From: Bog-532 sp963833835
GTDB taxonomy: Bacteria > Actinomycetota > Actinomycetes > Streptosporangiales > Streptosporangiaceae
Reading direction: 5' to 3'
DNA length: 64,000 bases
Assembly: GCA_963833835.1 (NCBI GenBank)
Contig: CAWHZI010000016.1
Coordinates: 868,001 to 932,000 of the forward strand
The notes beneath the pieces were generated by a model, which worked only from the letters and a program-made list of their open reading frames with translations, was not told the DNA's origin and did no database searches. Shown here in pieces: positions 30,031-39,511 of the stretch. Position 1 is the first letter of the stretch, and every line of letters begins with the position of its first letter. Position numbers and translations under genes: made by a program.

Positions 30031-30987
30031 TCAGCTCGTCGGGGTGACAGGCACGATTTCGTCCTTCACACCCAGCCGGAAAGAGATCTCAGCCGACGGG
30101 TTGTCTTCCAGCCGCCAGTCCTGGTGGTACGTGCCCCTGGTCTGTTTCTTGTCGAACCACACCAGCCCGAGCGTGTTGTAGGTGGACATGCCGCGGAACA
30201 GGTCCTGGATCTTGGAGAACGGCCCGGCGGCCGGTCCGACGGCCGTCTCCGACAGCAGCACCGGGTCGCTGGTGAACTTCCGCACCTGGTCGATGGTCGG
30301 GCCGAACACCGTCGCGAACGTGTCGGTCCGGCGGTAGTAGTACCCGTCGACGCCGACCCAGGTCACGTAGCTGGCCCCGGGCCACCACGACGCCACCGGC
30401 CCGGTGCCCTTCTCGTCCGACTGCACGGTCCACAGCCAGGTCACATTGTCCGCGCCCTGCTGGCGGAACACCGTGACCAGGTGCCGCCAGGCCGCGATGA
30501 ACGTCGACGGCGGCACGTGGCCGTAGCCCCAGGAGTACCAGTTTGCGTTCATCTCGTGCCCGAAGCCGATGACCACCGCGTCACTGAAGTTGCGCACGCT
30601 GTCGGCGTAGGACCGCAGGTACTCGTCGTAGCTGCCGTCGGCGATGGCCGAGACCGACGCGTCGGTCGGGTCGATCTGCACGAACGGGATCACACCGTGG
30701 CCGCGCAGGCTGTCCGCGAACGGTACGTCGAACGGCTGGGCCCAGCCGCTGTAGTAGCCGGCCAGGTTCGGCGGCCGGCCCGCGGTCTGGGCGAAGGTGG
30801 CCACCGGCGCGTAGTCCGGCGGCGCGCCGGGCTCGAACGCGCCCAGGTAGGCGGCCAGCCGGGGCGCCAGGGCGGCGTGCGCGGCCGGCGGCTTGGATGG
30901 GGTTGAGCTCACCACGCGGCTGACCGCGCCGGTCACCGAGGCCAGGGCCAGCGCCATGGCCACCGCTACCACCAGGCGGGCCTTCAT
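30031..30987 (-). CDS. GH26 glycoside hydrolase, copy 4 (module 3)
   Basis: The start is ATG 30987, overlapping the GT2 stop (ATGA); 318 residues. The N-terminus is a typical signal peptide or anchor ('RLVVAVAMALALASVTGAV'). GH26 catalytic residues are E145 in 'GHEMNANWYSWG' and E247 in 'VLLSETAVG'. It resembles copy 1 along its whole catalytic half ('SDEKGTGPVASWWPGASYVTW', 'YHQDWRLEDNPSA'), so copy 1 appears to be derived from this type. The gap to the next GT39 gene is 5 bp, the only non-overlapping junction in the cluster. Confidence 0.9.
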   Translation of the reverse strand: MKARLVVAVAMALALASVTGAVSRVVSSTPSKPPAAHAALAPRLAAYLGAFEPGAPPDYAPVATFAQTAGRPPNLAGYYSGWAQPFDVPFADSLRGHGVIPFVQIDPTDASVSAIADGSYDEYLRSYADSVRNFSDAVVIGFGHEMNANWYSWGYGHVPPSTFIAAWRHLVTVFRQQGADNVTWLWTVQSDEKGTGPVASWWPGASYVTWVGVDGYYYRRTDTFATVFGPTIDQVRKFTSDPVLLSETAVGPAAGPFSKIQDLFRGMSTYNTLGLVWFDKKQTRGTYHQDWRLEDNPSAEISFRLGVKDEIVPVTPTS

Positions 30988-32534
30988 GCGGGCCTGCTTC
31001 CGGGGACGATGACGCGGCTCACCACGGCCAGGTTGAGCAAGCCGAAGAACAACAGCACGGCGAACTGCCACGACCCGGCGGACATCGTTCGCCAGGCCGC
31101 CAGCGCTACCCACACCACGGCCGCGCCGCCGCTCCACCAGGTCACCCCGAGCCGGAACCGCCGCAGCGAGCCGCCCGGGGTCCGGCTCGGGTGCCAGCTC
31201 ATCGACGTGCCCCGGAGACCGTCCCAGATCGCGAACACGTGCGCCCAGCCCCGGGCGATGCCCAGCGGCCAGATGCCCGGCCCGTACCGGGCCCGGTGCC
31301 ACAGCGGGTACAGCACGAACCCGGTGAACATGGCCGGGAGCAGCACCACGAAGTTGCGCAGCCGGATCTGGTCCGGCAGGAACGCCAGCATGACGAGGGG
31401 GATGAGCGGCCCGAAGAACACCAGCAGCGCGGTGTAGGCGTAGTAGAGGAACCCGGAGACGTAGGTCAGCCGGGCCGGGATGCTCATCCGGATCTGCCAC
31501 AGCCGCCGGGTGAACACGATGCCGACGTTGCCCGAGCACCACCGGTACTGCTGCCGCACGAAGCTGTCCAGGTTGTCCGGGCAGATCCCGGTGGACAGCA
31601 GGATCGGCAGGTAGGCCACCGACCAGCCGTCGCTGCGCACGTCCAGCCCGGTGTGCACGTCCTCGGCGTAGGGGATGAGCGTCGGGCCGCCGAACGGCTC
31701 CAGCGCCCGCCGCCGGTACACGGCCGACGTCCCGCAGCACACGGCCGCGTCCAGCCGGTTCCTGGCCACCTGGACCGTCCGGTAGAAGACCTCCTGGATC
31801 GGGCCCGCGGCCCGCTCGATCCAGGTCTGCCCGGCGTGGCCGCGGAAGTACTGCGGAGTCTGCACGATGGCCGTCCGCGGATCGTCCAGGTAGGGCAGCG
31901 TCTCGGCCAGGAAGTCCGGCCGCGGCGCGAAGTCCGAGTCGAAGATCACGAACAGCTCGGCGCTGGTCTGGCTGAAGGCGTAGCGCAGGTTCCCGGCCTT
32001 CTTGCCCGCGGGCCAGTCCGGCCGGTGCAGGTACCGGTAGCCGAACTCGGCCGCCATCACCAGAGCGTCCTCGTCCGGCCCGTCGTCCAGCACGTGCACC
32101 TGGACCTGCCCTGGATAGGCCTCGACCAGCGCGGCCACCGCGGTCCAGGTGTTGCGCAGCAACTCGATCGGCTCACCGCAGATGGGCAGGTAGATATCGA
32201 TGTCCGGATAGGCCTCAGGCCGCCAGGCCCGGACTCGTTCGGTGTGCGCGGTCAGGTCGAACCCGGCCCCAGCGAAGTTCACCGGCAGGCTGATGGCCTG
32301 GTAGATGACGTAGAGCGCGGTGAAGATGGCGAACGGGGCCAGCGCCAGGTCGTGCAGTTCGAACCGCAGCTGGCTGATGATCACGCACACCGAGCCGAGC
32401 AGGATGACCGTGGTCAGGTAGGGCAGGTTGCGCTGGACGTAGCTGTACTTCTCGTCGTCGTCCGGAGGCTGCGGCGGCAGCAGCCGGTGCGGCTGGGGCC
32501 GGGTGTCGGTGGTGGCCATCGAGGTGTCGATCAC
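30984..32534 (-). CDS. Cellulose-synthase-like GT2 glycosyltransferase (module 3)
   Basis: GTG 32534 is chosen as start because it overlaps the GT39 stop (GTGA), matching the other junctions; ATG 32519 is an alternative. The 516-residue protein has N-terminal helices, then 'HVLDDGPDEDA', 'VIFDSDFAPRPDF', 'AEDVHTGLDVRSDGW' and 'QQYRWCSGNV', followed by C-terminal helices. The 'ICGEPIELLRNTWTAVAALV' segment aligns with module 1 almost without gaps. It is a membrane processive-type synthase without a PilZ domain; the nucleotide-sugar is unknown. Confidence 0.9.
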   Translation of the reverse strand: MIDTSMATTDTRPQPHRLLPPQPPDDDEKYSYVQRNLPYLTTVILLGSVCVIISQLRFELHDLALAPFAIFTALYVIYQAISLPVNFAGAGFDLTAHTERVRAWRPEAYPDIDIYLPICGEPIELLRNTWTAVAALVEAYPGQVQVHVLDDGPDEDALVMAAEFGYRYLHRPDWPAGKKAGNLRYAFSQTSAELFVIFDSDFAPRPDFLAETLPYLDDPRTAIVQTPQYFRGHAGQTWIERAAGPIQEVFYRTVQVARNRLDAAVCCGTSAVYRRRALEPFGGPTLIPYAEDVHTGLDVRSDGWSVAYLPILLSTGICPDNLDSFVRQQYRWCSGNVGIVFTRRLWQIRMSIPARLTYVSGFLYYAYTALLVFFGPLIPLVMLAFLPDQIRLRNFVVLLPAMFTGFVLYPLWHRARYGPGIWPLGIARGWAHVFAIWDGLRGTSMSWHPSRTPGGSLRRFRLGVTWWSGGAAVVWVALAAWRTMSAGSWQFAVLLFFGLLNLAVVSRVIVPGSRPA

Positions 32535-34126
32535 GAGGCTCGCTCGTATCGCCAGATGATGTAGGTCCCGGGCGTCGACCCGGCCGCCCCCACCCCGTAC
32601 GGGACCACGTCGATCACCTTGTAGTGCTTGTTCTTCTTGATGTCGGCCGCGATGGTCTTGTCCAGCGGGGTCGTATCGGCGAAGTTCAGCGCGATGAGCG
32701 AGAAGTAGCCGTCCTTGATGTACATGCCGAACGTGCCCGCGTTGCCCGCGCCGATGATGCCCGCCTTGTCGGTCGGCCCGCCGGTCGGGTTGCCCGACGG
32801 CAGCACGATGTTCCGCGTGCTGGACCACCGCTGCCACTGCGTACCGGACGGCAGGTAGTACTCGCCGATCGACGGGTCCTCCACCAGCATCCGCCCGCTG
32901 CTGCCGTCGGCCAGCGGCCGCAGGATGTTCACGAACGCCCGCGAGTTCGGCCACTCGGTCGCGAACACCCGCGCCTGGGTCGCGCCCACCGCGGCCGGGA
33001 AGCTCAGCGCGACCACGCAGGCCACGCCGGTGAGCAGGCGCATGCGGCCCGCCGGTGCAGCAGTGATGAACCTGTCCAGCGCATATCCGGCGGCGATCGC
33101 GGCGAACCACGCGCCCATGTCGCCGTGCTTGTTCAGGGAGGCCAGGCTGTGCAGGCTGGCTTGCTCAGCCGGCACCAGGACGATGGCCGCGGCCAGCAGG
33201 GTCACCAGCCACGCCCGCGCCGTTCCTGGCTGGCTGACCCAGGCGTACAACACCCCGCACACGGCAGTCACCGCGATGAATCCCGTCCATGCGAAGGAAT
33301 TCAGCACCACAGCGAGCGGTGAGTCCTGGGCGGGTGCCCGGGTCAGCGTGGTCACCTCGACCCCGTGGATGTACCGGCTGCCGCCGAGCAGCAGGGCCCC
33401 GCTGACCAGTACGGCCACGATGGCCAGCAGGATCAGCGCCCGGCTCGCGGCCAGCCGCCCGCCCGGCTTGGGCCACGCCACCAGCAGGGCCAGCGCGATG
33501 ACCACCGGGTCGAACAGGGCCGAGGGGTAGGAGGTGAGGTTGGCCAGCGCCAGCACCACGCCCGCCCCGGCCATCCACAGCGTCGCGTCGGCTCGGTCCC
33601 CGGCCCGCACCACCAGCCAGGCCGCCAGCGCCACCAGGAACAGGGCCATCGCGTCATAGGTCGCGAACGAGCCCAGGTGCAACGTGGGCCCCAGCACCGC
33701 GAACAGCCCGGCCGCGAAGAACGCGGCCCACCGGCCCGCCAGCCGCCCGGTCGTGGCGTAGAGCAGCGCGGTGGCGCCCAGCATGAACACCAGCGAGAGC
33801 ACCCGGGCCCCGTCCAGGCCGCCCACGGTGTCGGCCAGCGCGGCCAGCGGCGGGTAAATCACCGGGGCGCCGGAGAAGAAGGAGGGGAACTGCGGCAGCG
33901 AAGCGCCGTGCAGCAGGTTGGCCCACTCCAGGTGCCCGGCCCACAGGTACAGGGCCTCGTCCTGGAAGGCGGTGTCGGCCCGGATCAGCCGCAGCGACAG
34001 CACGGCCTGGAGGATCAGCACCAAAATCAGCGGCCAGCCCGCCGGAACTCGGAACCGGGCGGCCGGGTCCACGGCTGACGGCGTCGTTCGCGACGCTATC
34101 GGTGGCGCGGCTGGGCCATGGTCCAT
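32531..34126 (-). CDS. GT39/ArnT-like integral membrane glycosyltransferase (module 3, first gene of cluster)
   Basis: The 531-residue polytopic protein carries D56-E57 in the first loop ('TAFQDEALYLWAGH'), about twelve helices, and a soluble C-terminus ('YEYYLPSGTQWQRW'-like region). It starts at ATG 34126 with GTAGGA upstream. It is the first gene of the minus-strand cluster, so the cluster promoter should lie between it and the divergent gene at 34586; no convincing -35/-10 pair is visible there. Family placement among GT39/GT83 is by topology and the acidic pair and could be refined by profile search. Confidence 0.85.
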   Translation of the reverse strand: MDHGPAAPPIASRTTPSAVDPAARFRVPAGWPLILVLILQAVLSLRLIRADTAFQDEALYLWAGHLEWANLLHGASLPQFPSFFSGAPVIYPPLAALADTVGGLDGARVLSLVFMLGATALLYATTGRLAGRWAAFFAAGLFAVLGPTLHLGSFATYDAMALFLVALAAWLVVRAGDRADATLWMAGAGVVLALANLTSYPSALFDPVVIALALLVAWPKPGGRLAASRALILLAIVAVLVSGALLLGGSRYIHGVEVTTLTRAPAQDSPLAVVLNSFAWTGFIAVTAVCGVLYAWVSQPGTARAWLVTLLAAAIVLVPAEQASLHSLASLNKHGDMGAWFAAIAAGYALDRFITAAPAGRMRLLTGVACVVALSFPAAVGATQARVFATEWPNSRAFVNILRPLADGSSGRMLVEDPSIGEYYLPSGTQWQRWSSTRNIVLPSGNPTGGPTDKAGIIGAGNAGTFGMYIKDGYFSLIALNFADTTPLDKTIAADIKKNKHYKVIDVVPYGVGAAGSTPGTYIIWRYERAS

Positions 34127-34585
34127 GAGTCCTACCTGCTTGCATCAGGGCATACAGGGGTGCTCAGGCCGACCCACCCCCCAAGCGGGCCCATGTCCTG
34201 CCGACAGCGGCCAGAAAGCGCTGAAGCTGTCGCGGCCACGGGAACCGCAAACCAGACCGTAACGTTCAGCTCTGCAATCGAAGGGGTGTTTCTGTAAATT
34301 TCCGTCCAGAATGTGACTCTCACTGGCGTACTACCGAAAAGGACTATCCGTTAAGCCAGTACTACCCCGCGTAGGGCGGACCGGTATAGGCCAAAACCCA
34401 TAGCCAGCGGCCAGTTACCCAGCGCTCAAGTGGGGGGCCTTAGTCCCGAAAACGGCGGCACTTCCGGCGAAATCTGATGCCTTAGCGTTACGATTCATCA
34501 TCGGGCTTGAATTAACGGTCCGTCGTATGCTGCGCTGTACTGTGCGATTCGCGCCATCCCGTTGTGCGGATCGCTGGGGGGCCAG
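34127..34585. other. Divergent intergenic region between the GT/GH26 cluster and the unknown membrane protein gene
   Basis: These 459 bases are noticeably richer in A/T than the flanking genes. They hold no ORF with coding character and no strong inverted repeat, and I could not recognise a riboswitch. Promoters for both divergent units must lie here. TTAACG (about 34512) and TGTACT with 18-nt spacing is a weak plus-strand candidate only. Confidence 0.5.
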
Positions 34586-36473
34586 ATGACCGACGAAAGT
34601 CGCGGTAGTCCGCTGCCGCAGCGCGAGCGAGGTGCCACCGAGGCGGGAGCCAAACCCGCCCCGGCGCGCGTTGGCGCGCCCGCGCTCCCGGACGAACTGC
34701 GCCAGCGCATGAAGGCCTCGGTCGATGCCGAACGCGCCCAGAACCGCGAGCGGGCCGCCGAGATGCTGCGTCACCCGCCCCAGCGGCTAGTCGGCGGCGA
34801 ACGCCCCGAGCGCCCCCGCGGCGACGCCCAGGACCGTAAGCCCAATCCCCTCCGCAAGCGCTTCGGAAAAGGCGATCGGACCCGCACCCCCGAAACGACG
34901 CCAGATAACCAGGGGCCCATTGTTGATAATGGGCCGCCAGTTAATTCACCCCCGGCTGAATTGCTTTCACGCACCAACTTTTCTTCTTCCGCGCCTCCCC
35001 TCTCCACGCCCGCCGCCCGCGACACACCTCCCACCGGCAACACCGGCCTCGCCAGTCCCACCGGTAACGCGCCCAGCGGACCCAGCTGGACCCAGCGGAC
35101 CCAGCGGCCCCGTCGGCACCGAAAACCCCGAAAACCCCGGGAGCCACGCAGGCCCCGGGAACCCCGCAAACCCCGGTAGCCACGCAGGCCCAGCGGGCAA
35201 CACTGGCCTCGTCAGCAACATCGGCCGCGCGCAACCCGCCAGTTCGTTGTCCCCCAGCAGCCGGCCCCCGGCCGCCGGGATCGACCTGTTCACGCCGCCC
35301 ACCGGCTCGCCGTCGGCCCCGGCCTCGCCGTCCGCTCCAGCCTCGGCGCCCGGCCCCGACGAACTACCGCCTGGCCACCCGTCCGGCCCCTCGGCCACGT
35401 CGGCCGCCCCGTTCAGCCGACACCCTCTCGCGGCCTCACCCGCCCCACGCGCCCAGGCCGCCCCAGCCGCCCCGTCCACCCCAGTCGCTCCGTCCACCCC
35501 ACGCGCCCAGGCTGCCCCGCCGACCCCGACCGTCCAGCCCGCCTCGCCCGTCCAGCCCGCCCCATCTGCCCCACCTGCCTCCGCCCCACCTGCCACACAC
35601 ACCCCGGCCGTCACCGGACGGCAGAGCCGCCGGCGCTGGACCAAGGTAGGGCTGGTCGCCGGCGTCCTGGCCGTGCTCGCCGCCGGGTCGGTCGGCGCGA
35701 TCATGGCCACGTCCGGCAGCAAGCCACCCAAGACGGTCGTGGTGGGTCCGGTGCAGCAGGGAACGGTCGCCGCCTGGGTGGACGGCCAGATCGACCCGGC
35801 GACCGTGGTCTCCTGCGACCCGTCCATGTGCGCGGCGCTGGTCGCCCACCACTACCCGTCGAAGAACGTGCGCGACCTCAGTTCGCCGTCCGCGCTCAAG
35901 GCCTCCGGCGTCGTGGTCGTGACGCCGGTCGCGCTGCAGTTGTTCGGTAGCAGCCTGGCCACTGCGTGGGCGCCCGCCGCCCTGGCCACGTTCGGGTCGG
36001 GCAGCTCGACCGTCAGCGTCCGGATCGTCGCGCCGCAGGGTGCCACCAAGTACGAGCAGGCGGCCCGCCGGGACCAGGCCGCCCGGGCCTCGTCCGAAGC
36101 CGCGCTGACCCAGGCCAAGAGCATCACGATCTCCAAGTCCGCCGCCCAGGAACTGAATTCGGGCCAGGTCGACTGGCGGCTGACGGAGGCGATCACCACC
36201 GCGGCCGGGGCTCAGCCCATCGACATCGTGGACTTCGGCAACGCCGGCTCCGGGGCCAGCGCCGACGTGCCGCTCCGTTACGCCGACCTGGCCGCCAGCA
36301 ATCCTGCCACCGGCCTGAGCGTCTCGGCCTACGTCCGAGCCCTGCGCACCAGCATGGTTGGCAGCCTGAGCCCTCGCCCGGCCCGCACCCAGCTCCTCAC
36401 GGTGTCCGGCCAGCAGGTGCTGAGGGTGGAGTTCCTGGGACCGAGCAAGCTCGGCGTCCTGAACAACTCCTGA
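34586..36473 (+). pseudogene. Unrecognised Pro-rich, single-pass membrane protein with extracytoplasmic domain, frameshifted
   Basis: I do not recognise the family. From ATG 34586 (GGGGGG upstream) the frame encodes a charged N-terminus ('LPDELRQRMKASVDAERAQN') and a Pro/Ser/Thr-rich region. At 35087 an extra T splits three GGACCCAGC repeats. Removing it joins the second frame and gives 628 residues: a long Pro/Ala/Ser tract, one transmembrane helix ('VGLVAGVLAVLAAGSVGAIMA'-type), then about 230 residues outside the membrane with 'CDPSMCAALV' (possible disulfide) and alternating beta/alpha pattern. It diverges from the polysaccharide cluster, so a scaffold or regulatory role is possible. The second frame alone could give a 517-residue product from an ATG-like start at 34920. 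Confidence 0.6.
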
Positions 36474-36500
36474 TCCAGCGGGCCCGCGCCCGCGGAGCCG

Positions 36501-37916
36501 TTACGGGCTGCGGCTGGCGGTCTGGCCGGGGAGTGGGCTGGCCAGGCTGAGCCCGGTCCGCGGGTGGGCGAACCGCAGTTCCTGGTCTGGGCTACCCGAC
36601 AGGGTCCAGCCTTCCAGGTGGATGAAGTAGTGGTGGTGGACGAAGCACAACAGCACCAGGTTGGGCAGGCGGGTCCGGCCACCGTGCCTCCAGGGGCGGA
36701 TGTGGTGGGCGGTGCACCAGATGGCGGGGAGCCCGCAGCCGGGCCAGCGGCAGCCCTGATCCCGGGCCGTCAGCGCGCGGCGCAGGGCCGGGGTCTCGGT
36801 CCGGTAGCGGCGGCCCACATCGAGGGGCAGCCCGTCCCGCCAGCGGATCACCGAGACCTCTGCCCGGCAGGCGAGCGTGAGGATCTGGCGGGCAGTGAGC
36901 AAGACGCCGTTGGATGTCCGCGCCGGGCCGGGGGTCACGGCTGGTTCACCGCTGCGCTGGGCGCTGGGCGATGCGTCGGGCTGACCTGCCTGGGCGTCGA
37001 GCAGGATGGTCAGGTGGGGCAGGGCGCCGTGGCGGCTCTTGGCGGTGCCGGAGTCAAGCGCGGCCTGACAGGCGGCGGTCAGCCCGTCCATCCGCCGCTG
37101 GGCGGCGGTCCGCCGGTCATGGCCGTCACCGGGCGGGCTGAACGCTTCGGCCGCGGTTTTGATGACCTCCATCGACAAGGCGTCACTGCAGGCGCCGCTG
37201 ATCGTGCCGACGTTGTCCAGCGTCACGCCGAAGGACAGGTACCGCCGTTCGAACCGTTTGCGCTGGCGTTCTTCGACGGCGTCGGGGTCGGCGCGGTAGG
37301 TCAGGTCCTCGCCCAGGCGCCGCAGTTCGCGTGGGTCCAGTCCCGGCGTCACCCAGGGGACGCGGCCGGCCGGGAGGGCCCCGTCCGCATTGCTGTCTGA
37401 GACAGTGGGCTCGCCTGTCTGCATACCGCCGGGCGCCCCACCGGCGCGGGCGTCTACGGCTTCGGCGGCGGATCGGGAGCCTGGCAGGCCCGTGGTGGCG
37501 GCGGCCAGCATCTGCTGTTCGGCGGCTGCGCCCAGGGTCTGGTCGCTGATCTGGCTGACGGCGCGGCAGATCACATGCGCTGCGTCGAACGAGACCCGGC
37601 CAGCGGCCAGCGCTTGCCGGGTGGCCTCGAGCCGGCGCATGGCCCGTCCGGTGGCGATCAGTTCCCCGGCGCGGGCGTGGGCCCGGCCACAGGCGTGCCG
37701 GACGAACGCGGCCGCCGACCCGTATCCGGCGTGGGTGTAGGCGCCAGTGGCGTCGATCAAGCCGATCAGCTGGGCCAGTTCCGCGTGGACCTGATCAGCG
37801 AACCTGGCCAGCTCACGGGCCTGCGTCAGCAGGCCGAGCGCGTCACCGGGTCCGGGGCCGGGGGTGGCCAGCTCGGCCAGTACCTGGTCCCGCGCGGTGA
37901 CGTGCATCGAACACAT
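36501..37916 (-). CDS. HNH endonuclease of the DUF222 / 13E12-repeat family
   Basis: The 471-residue protein has an N-terminal DUF222 helical domain ('YTHAGYGSAAAFVRHACGRAHARAGELI') and a C-terminal HNH nuclease ('DQGCRWPGCGLPAIWCTAHH' then 'NLVLLCFVHHHYFIHLEGW', about residues 380-440) with zinc-type Cys and catalytic His. The family is multi-copy in mycobacteria and other actinobacteria, and several mycobacterial members are in the LexA regulon. Here too a LexA-type box overlaps the start region. No Shine-Dalgarno is visible; ATG 37916 or ATG 37907 may be used. It is a standalone copy without flanking repeats. Confidence 0.85.
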   Translation of the reverse strand: MCSMHVTARDQVLAELATPGPGPGDALGLLTQARELARFADQVHAELAQLIGLIDATGAYTHAGYGSAAAFVRHACGRAHARAGELIATGRAMRRLEATRQALAAGRVSFDAAHVICRAVSQISDQTLGAAAEQQMLAAATTGLPGSRSAAEAVDARAGGAPGGMQTGEPTVSDSNADGALPAGRVPWVTPGLDPRELRRLGEDLTYRADPDAVEERQRKRFERRYLSFGVTLDNVGTISGACSDALSMEVIKTAAEAFSPPGDGHDRRTAAQRRMDGLTAACQAALDSGTAKSRHGALPHLTILLDAQAGQPDASPSAQRSGEPAVTPGPARTSNGVLLTARQILTLACRAEVSVIRWRDGLPLDVGRRYRTETPALRRALTARDQGCRWPGCGLPAIWCTAHHIRPWRHGGRTRLPNLVLLCFVHHHYFIHLEGWTLSGSPDQELRFAHPRTGLSLASPLPGQTASRSP

Positions 37917-37922
37917 ATTCGA
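37907..37922. promoter_or_regulatory. LexA/SOS box candidate at the HNH gene start
   Basis: TCGAAC-ACAT-ATTCGA differs from the mycobacterial consensus TCGAAC(N4)GTTCGA at one fixed position. It overlaps the predicted start codon, as expected if the transcript is leaderless or starts downstream. Confidence 0.7.
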
Positions 37923-37968
37923 AGGATTGCATAAGGGTATGACAAACGGCCCCACCCGACCCGCCCGC

Positions 37969-38820
37969 CTAGCCCCCGGCCAGACGGGCCTCCACCAGAA
38001 GCGTCCGCCCGGCAGGCGCGCCCCCCTCCAGTTCAGCCGGGTCAAACTCGCGGTCGACCCGCCAGCCCGCGCGGGCCAGCAGGGCGATCTGCTCGTCCCG
38101 GGGCAGGATCGTCCGCCAGGGCTCGGCCTCGCCGGCCCGGCGGCGGGCGTTGGCGGCGGCCACGACCTCGGCCGTGGCGCGTCCCGCGGCGTGGATGGCC
38201 AGGCTGGCGGCCAGCGTGCTGCCCGGGGCGGCACACGACGCGAGACCGGACAACAGGCCGGTCAGCGTGGGCTCGTCCAGGTAGACCAGCAGTCCCTCGC
38301 ACAGGAACAACGTCGCCACCTCCCGGTCGTGCCCGCTCGCCGCCAGCACCGCCGCCACGTCGTCGTGCCGGAAGTCGGCCGTGGCCAGGGTCAGCCCGCT
38401 CAGGTCGGTGTCCAGACCGCGCAGGCGCCGGGCCTTGTCGGCCTGGGTGGGGCCCTGGTCCAGCTCGAAGAACCGGACCCCCGGCGTCCGGAACCGCAGC
38501 GCCCGGTCGTCGTAGCCCGCCCCGCAGATGACCACCTGACCGACCCCGGCGGCCAACGCGGTCAGCACGGCCTGATCGAAGAACCCGGTGCGGGCGGCCA
38601 GCATCGGCCGCAGTCGCTCGATCGGCGCGGGCCGCATGTCCTCGCACAGCCGGGCCTGGGCCCGCGGGTCGCCCGCCGGACTGTGCGGCCGCTCCAGCGC
38701 GGCCCGGGTCAGCGCCACCGCCTGACTGGTCCGCGAGATGCCATTCCCGCCCGCCGTCGGCGGAGTGTCCCCAGCAGGCTCAGCCGCACGCCGCCCACGG
38801 CGCCAGAACGCAAACTTCAT
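37969..38820 (-). CDS. SAM-dependent methyltransferase, LCMT-like family
   Basis: This 283-residue protein matches the leucine carboxyl methyltransferase-like group common in actinobacteria: 'ISRTSQAVALTRAALERP', 'CEDMRPAPIERLRPML', 'QVVICGAGYDDRALRFRTPG' (SAM site), 'FFELDQGPTQADKARRL' and 'TLFLCEGLLVYLDEPTL'. Actinobacterial members methylate varied small molecules or polyketide-like acids; the substrate here is unknown. It lies 52 bp upstream of the HNH gene on the same strand and diverges from the MarR gene by about 100 bp, which makes it a candidate MarR target. Confidence 0.85.
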   Translation of the reverse strand: MKFAFWRRGRRAAEPAGDTPPTAGGNGISRTSQAVALTRAALERPHSPAGDPRAQARLCEDMRPAPIERLRPMLAARTGFFDQAVLTALAAGVGQVVICGAGYDDRALRFRTPGVRFFELDQGPTQADKARRLRGLDTDLSGLTLATADFRHDDVAAVLAASGHDREVATLFLCEGLLVYLDEPTLTGLLSGLASCAAPGSTLAASLAIHAAGRATAEVVAAANARRRAGEAEPWRTILPRDEQIALLARAGWRVDREFDPAELEGGAPAGRTLLVEARLAGG

Positions 38821-38913
38821 ACGCCAAGCGTACTAAATATCCGCTAGGAGAATCCAACCACTTTTATTTAACAGGCCCATCACCGATCTGGCTCTCAACC
38901 AGATGGTACGTGT

Positions 38914-38926
38914 TAGCTTGATAATC
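38914..38926 (+). promoter_or_regulatory. Leaderless -10 element of the MarR gene
   Basis: TAGCTT (38914-38919) lies exactly 7 nt before GTG 38927, matching the leaderless geometry at mtnA and nhaA. This decides the MarR start over the ATG at 38903. Confidence 0.5.
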
Positions 38927-39511
38927 GTGTCTATCGCCGCCGCCGCCGCCGCTTCCGACGCCGCCGCTTCCGACGCCGACGCCGCCGCTTCCGACGCCGA
39001 CGACGCGCTGACTGCGGCGTCCGCGGTCCGGCGAGGTGTGATCCGCCTGAGCCGCCGCCTCCGGGCGGAACGACCCGCGCACGATGTGACCCTCTTGCAG
39101 CTGGCCGTGCTGGCCGAGCTGAACGACACCGGCCCGATGACCCCGGGCCAGCTGGCCGCCGCGCAGCGGGTCCAGCCCCAGTCGCTGACCCGGGTGCTGG
39201 CCACGCTGGAGGCCCGGGGACTGCTCGGCCGTCAGGCCGACCCCGGCGACGGTCGGCGGGCCCTGCTGGCCATCACCGCGGACGGCCACCAGGCCCTGCG
39301 CCGCGACGTGGACGCCCGCGACCGCTGGCTGGCCCGGGCCATGGCCGGCCAGCTCACCCCGACCGAGCGGGAACTGCTCCGCCTGGCCGGGGAACTGATG
39401 GACCGCCTGGCCGGAGCCAACCCGGCCCAAGAACCCGAGCCCGGCCCGAACCAAACTAAGCCGCGTCGTGAAACAGCAGCCCCAGCGTGTGCCGCTGACC
39501 CGACCGGATGA
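38927..39511 (+). CDS. MarR-family transcriptional regulator
   Basis: The 194-residue protein has a MarR winged helix: 'VRRGVIRLSRRLRAERPAHD', 'LTLLQLAVLAELNDTGPMTP'-type helix, 'QLAAAQRVQPQSLTRVLATLEARGLL' (split) as recognition region, and the wing 'RQADPGDGRRALLAIT'. The N-terminus is an Ala/Ser/Asp low-complexity stretch encoded by GCC-rich repeats. GTG 38927 is taken as the start from the leaderless -10 element. It diverges from the LCMT-like methyltransferase gene, and its 3' end overlaps the oppositely oriented 2OG oxygenase by 56 bp. Ligand unknown. Confidence 0.88.
   Translation: MSIAAAAAASDAAASDADAAASDADDALTAASAVRRGVIRLSRRLRAERPAHDVTLLQLAVLAELNDTGPMTPGQLAAAQRVQPQSLTRVLATLEARGLLGRQADPGDGRRALLAITADGHQALRRDVDARDRWLARAMAGQLTPTERELLRLAGELMDRLAGANPAQEPEPGPNQTKPRRETAAPACAADPTG
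38936..39005. repeat. GCC/GAC-rich microsatellite in the MarR N-terminus
   Basis: Runs of GCC codons alternate with TCCGACGCC units, giving Ala-rich AASDADAAASDADD-type residues. It is frame-preserving and probably variable in length. Confidence 0.65.

Noticed and set aside
34127..34585. Possible riboswitch in the long divergent gap
   Set aside because: I could not place the conserved core of c-di-GMP, c-di-AMP or cobalamin classes; short matches such as CCTTAGT are insufficient.
35081..35110. Programmed ribosomal frameshift in the Pro-rich gene
   Set aside because: No slippery heptamer or following pseudoknot is evident; an inserted T in a perfect 9-bp repeat is a simpler explanation.
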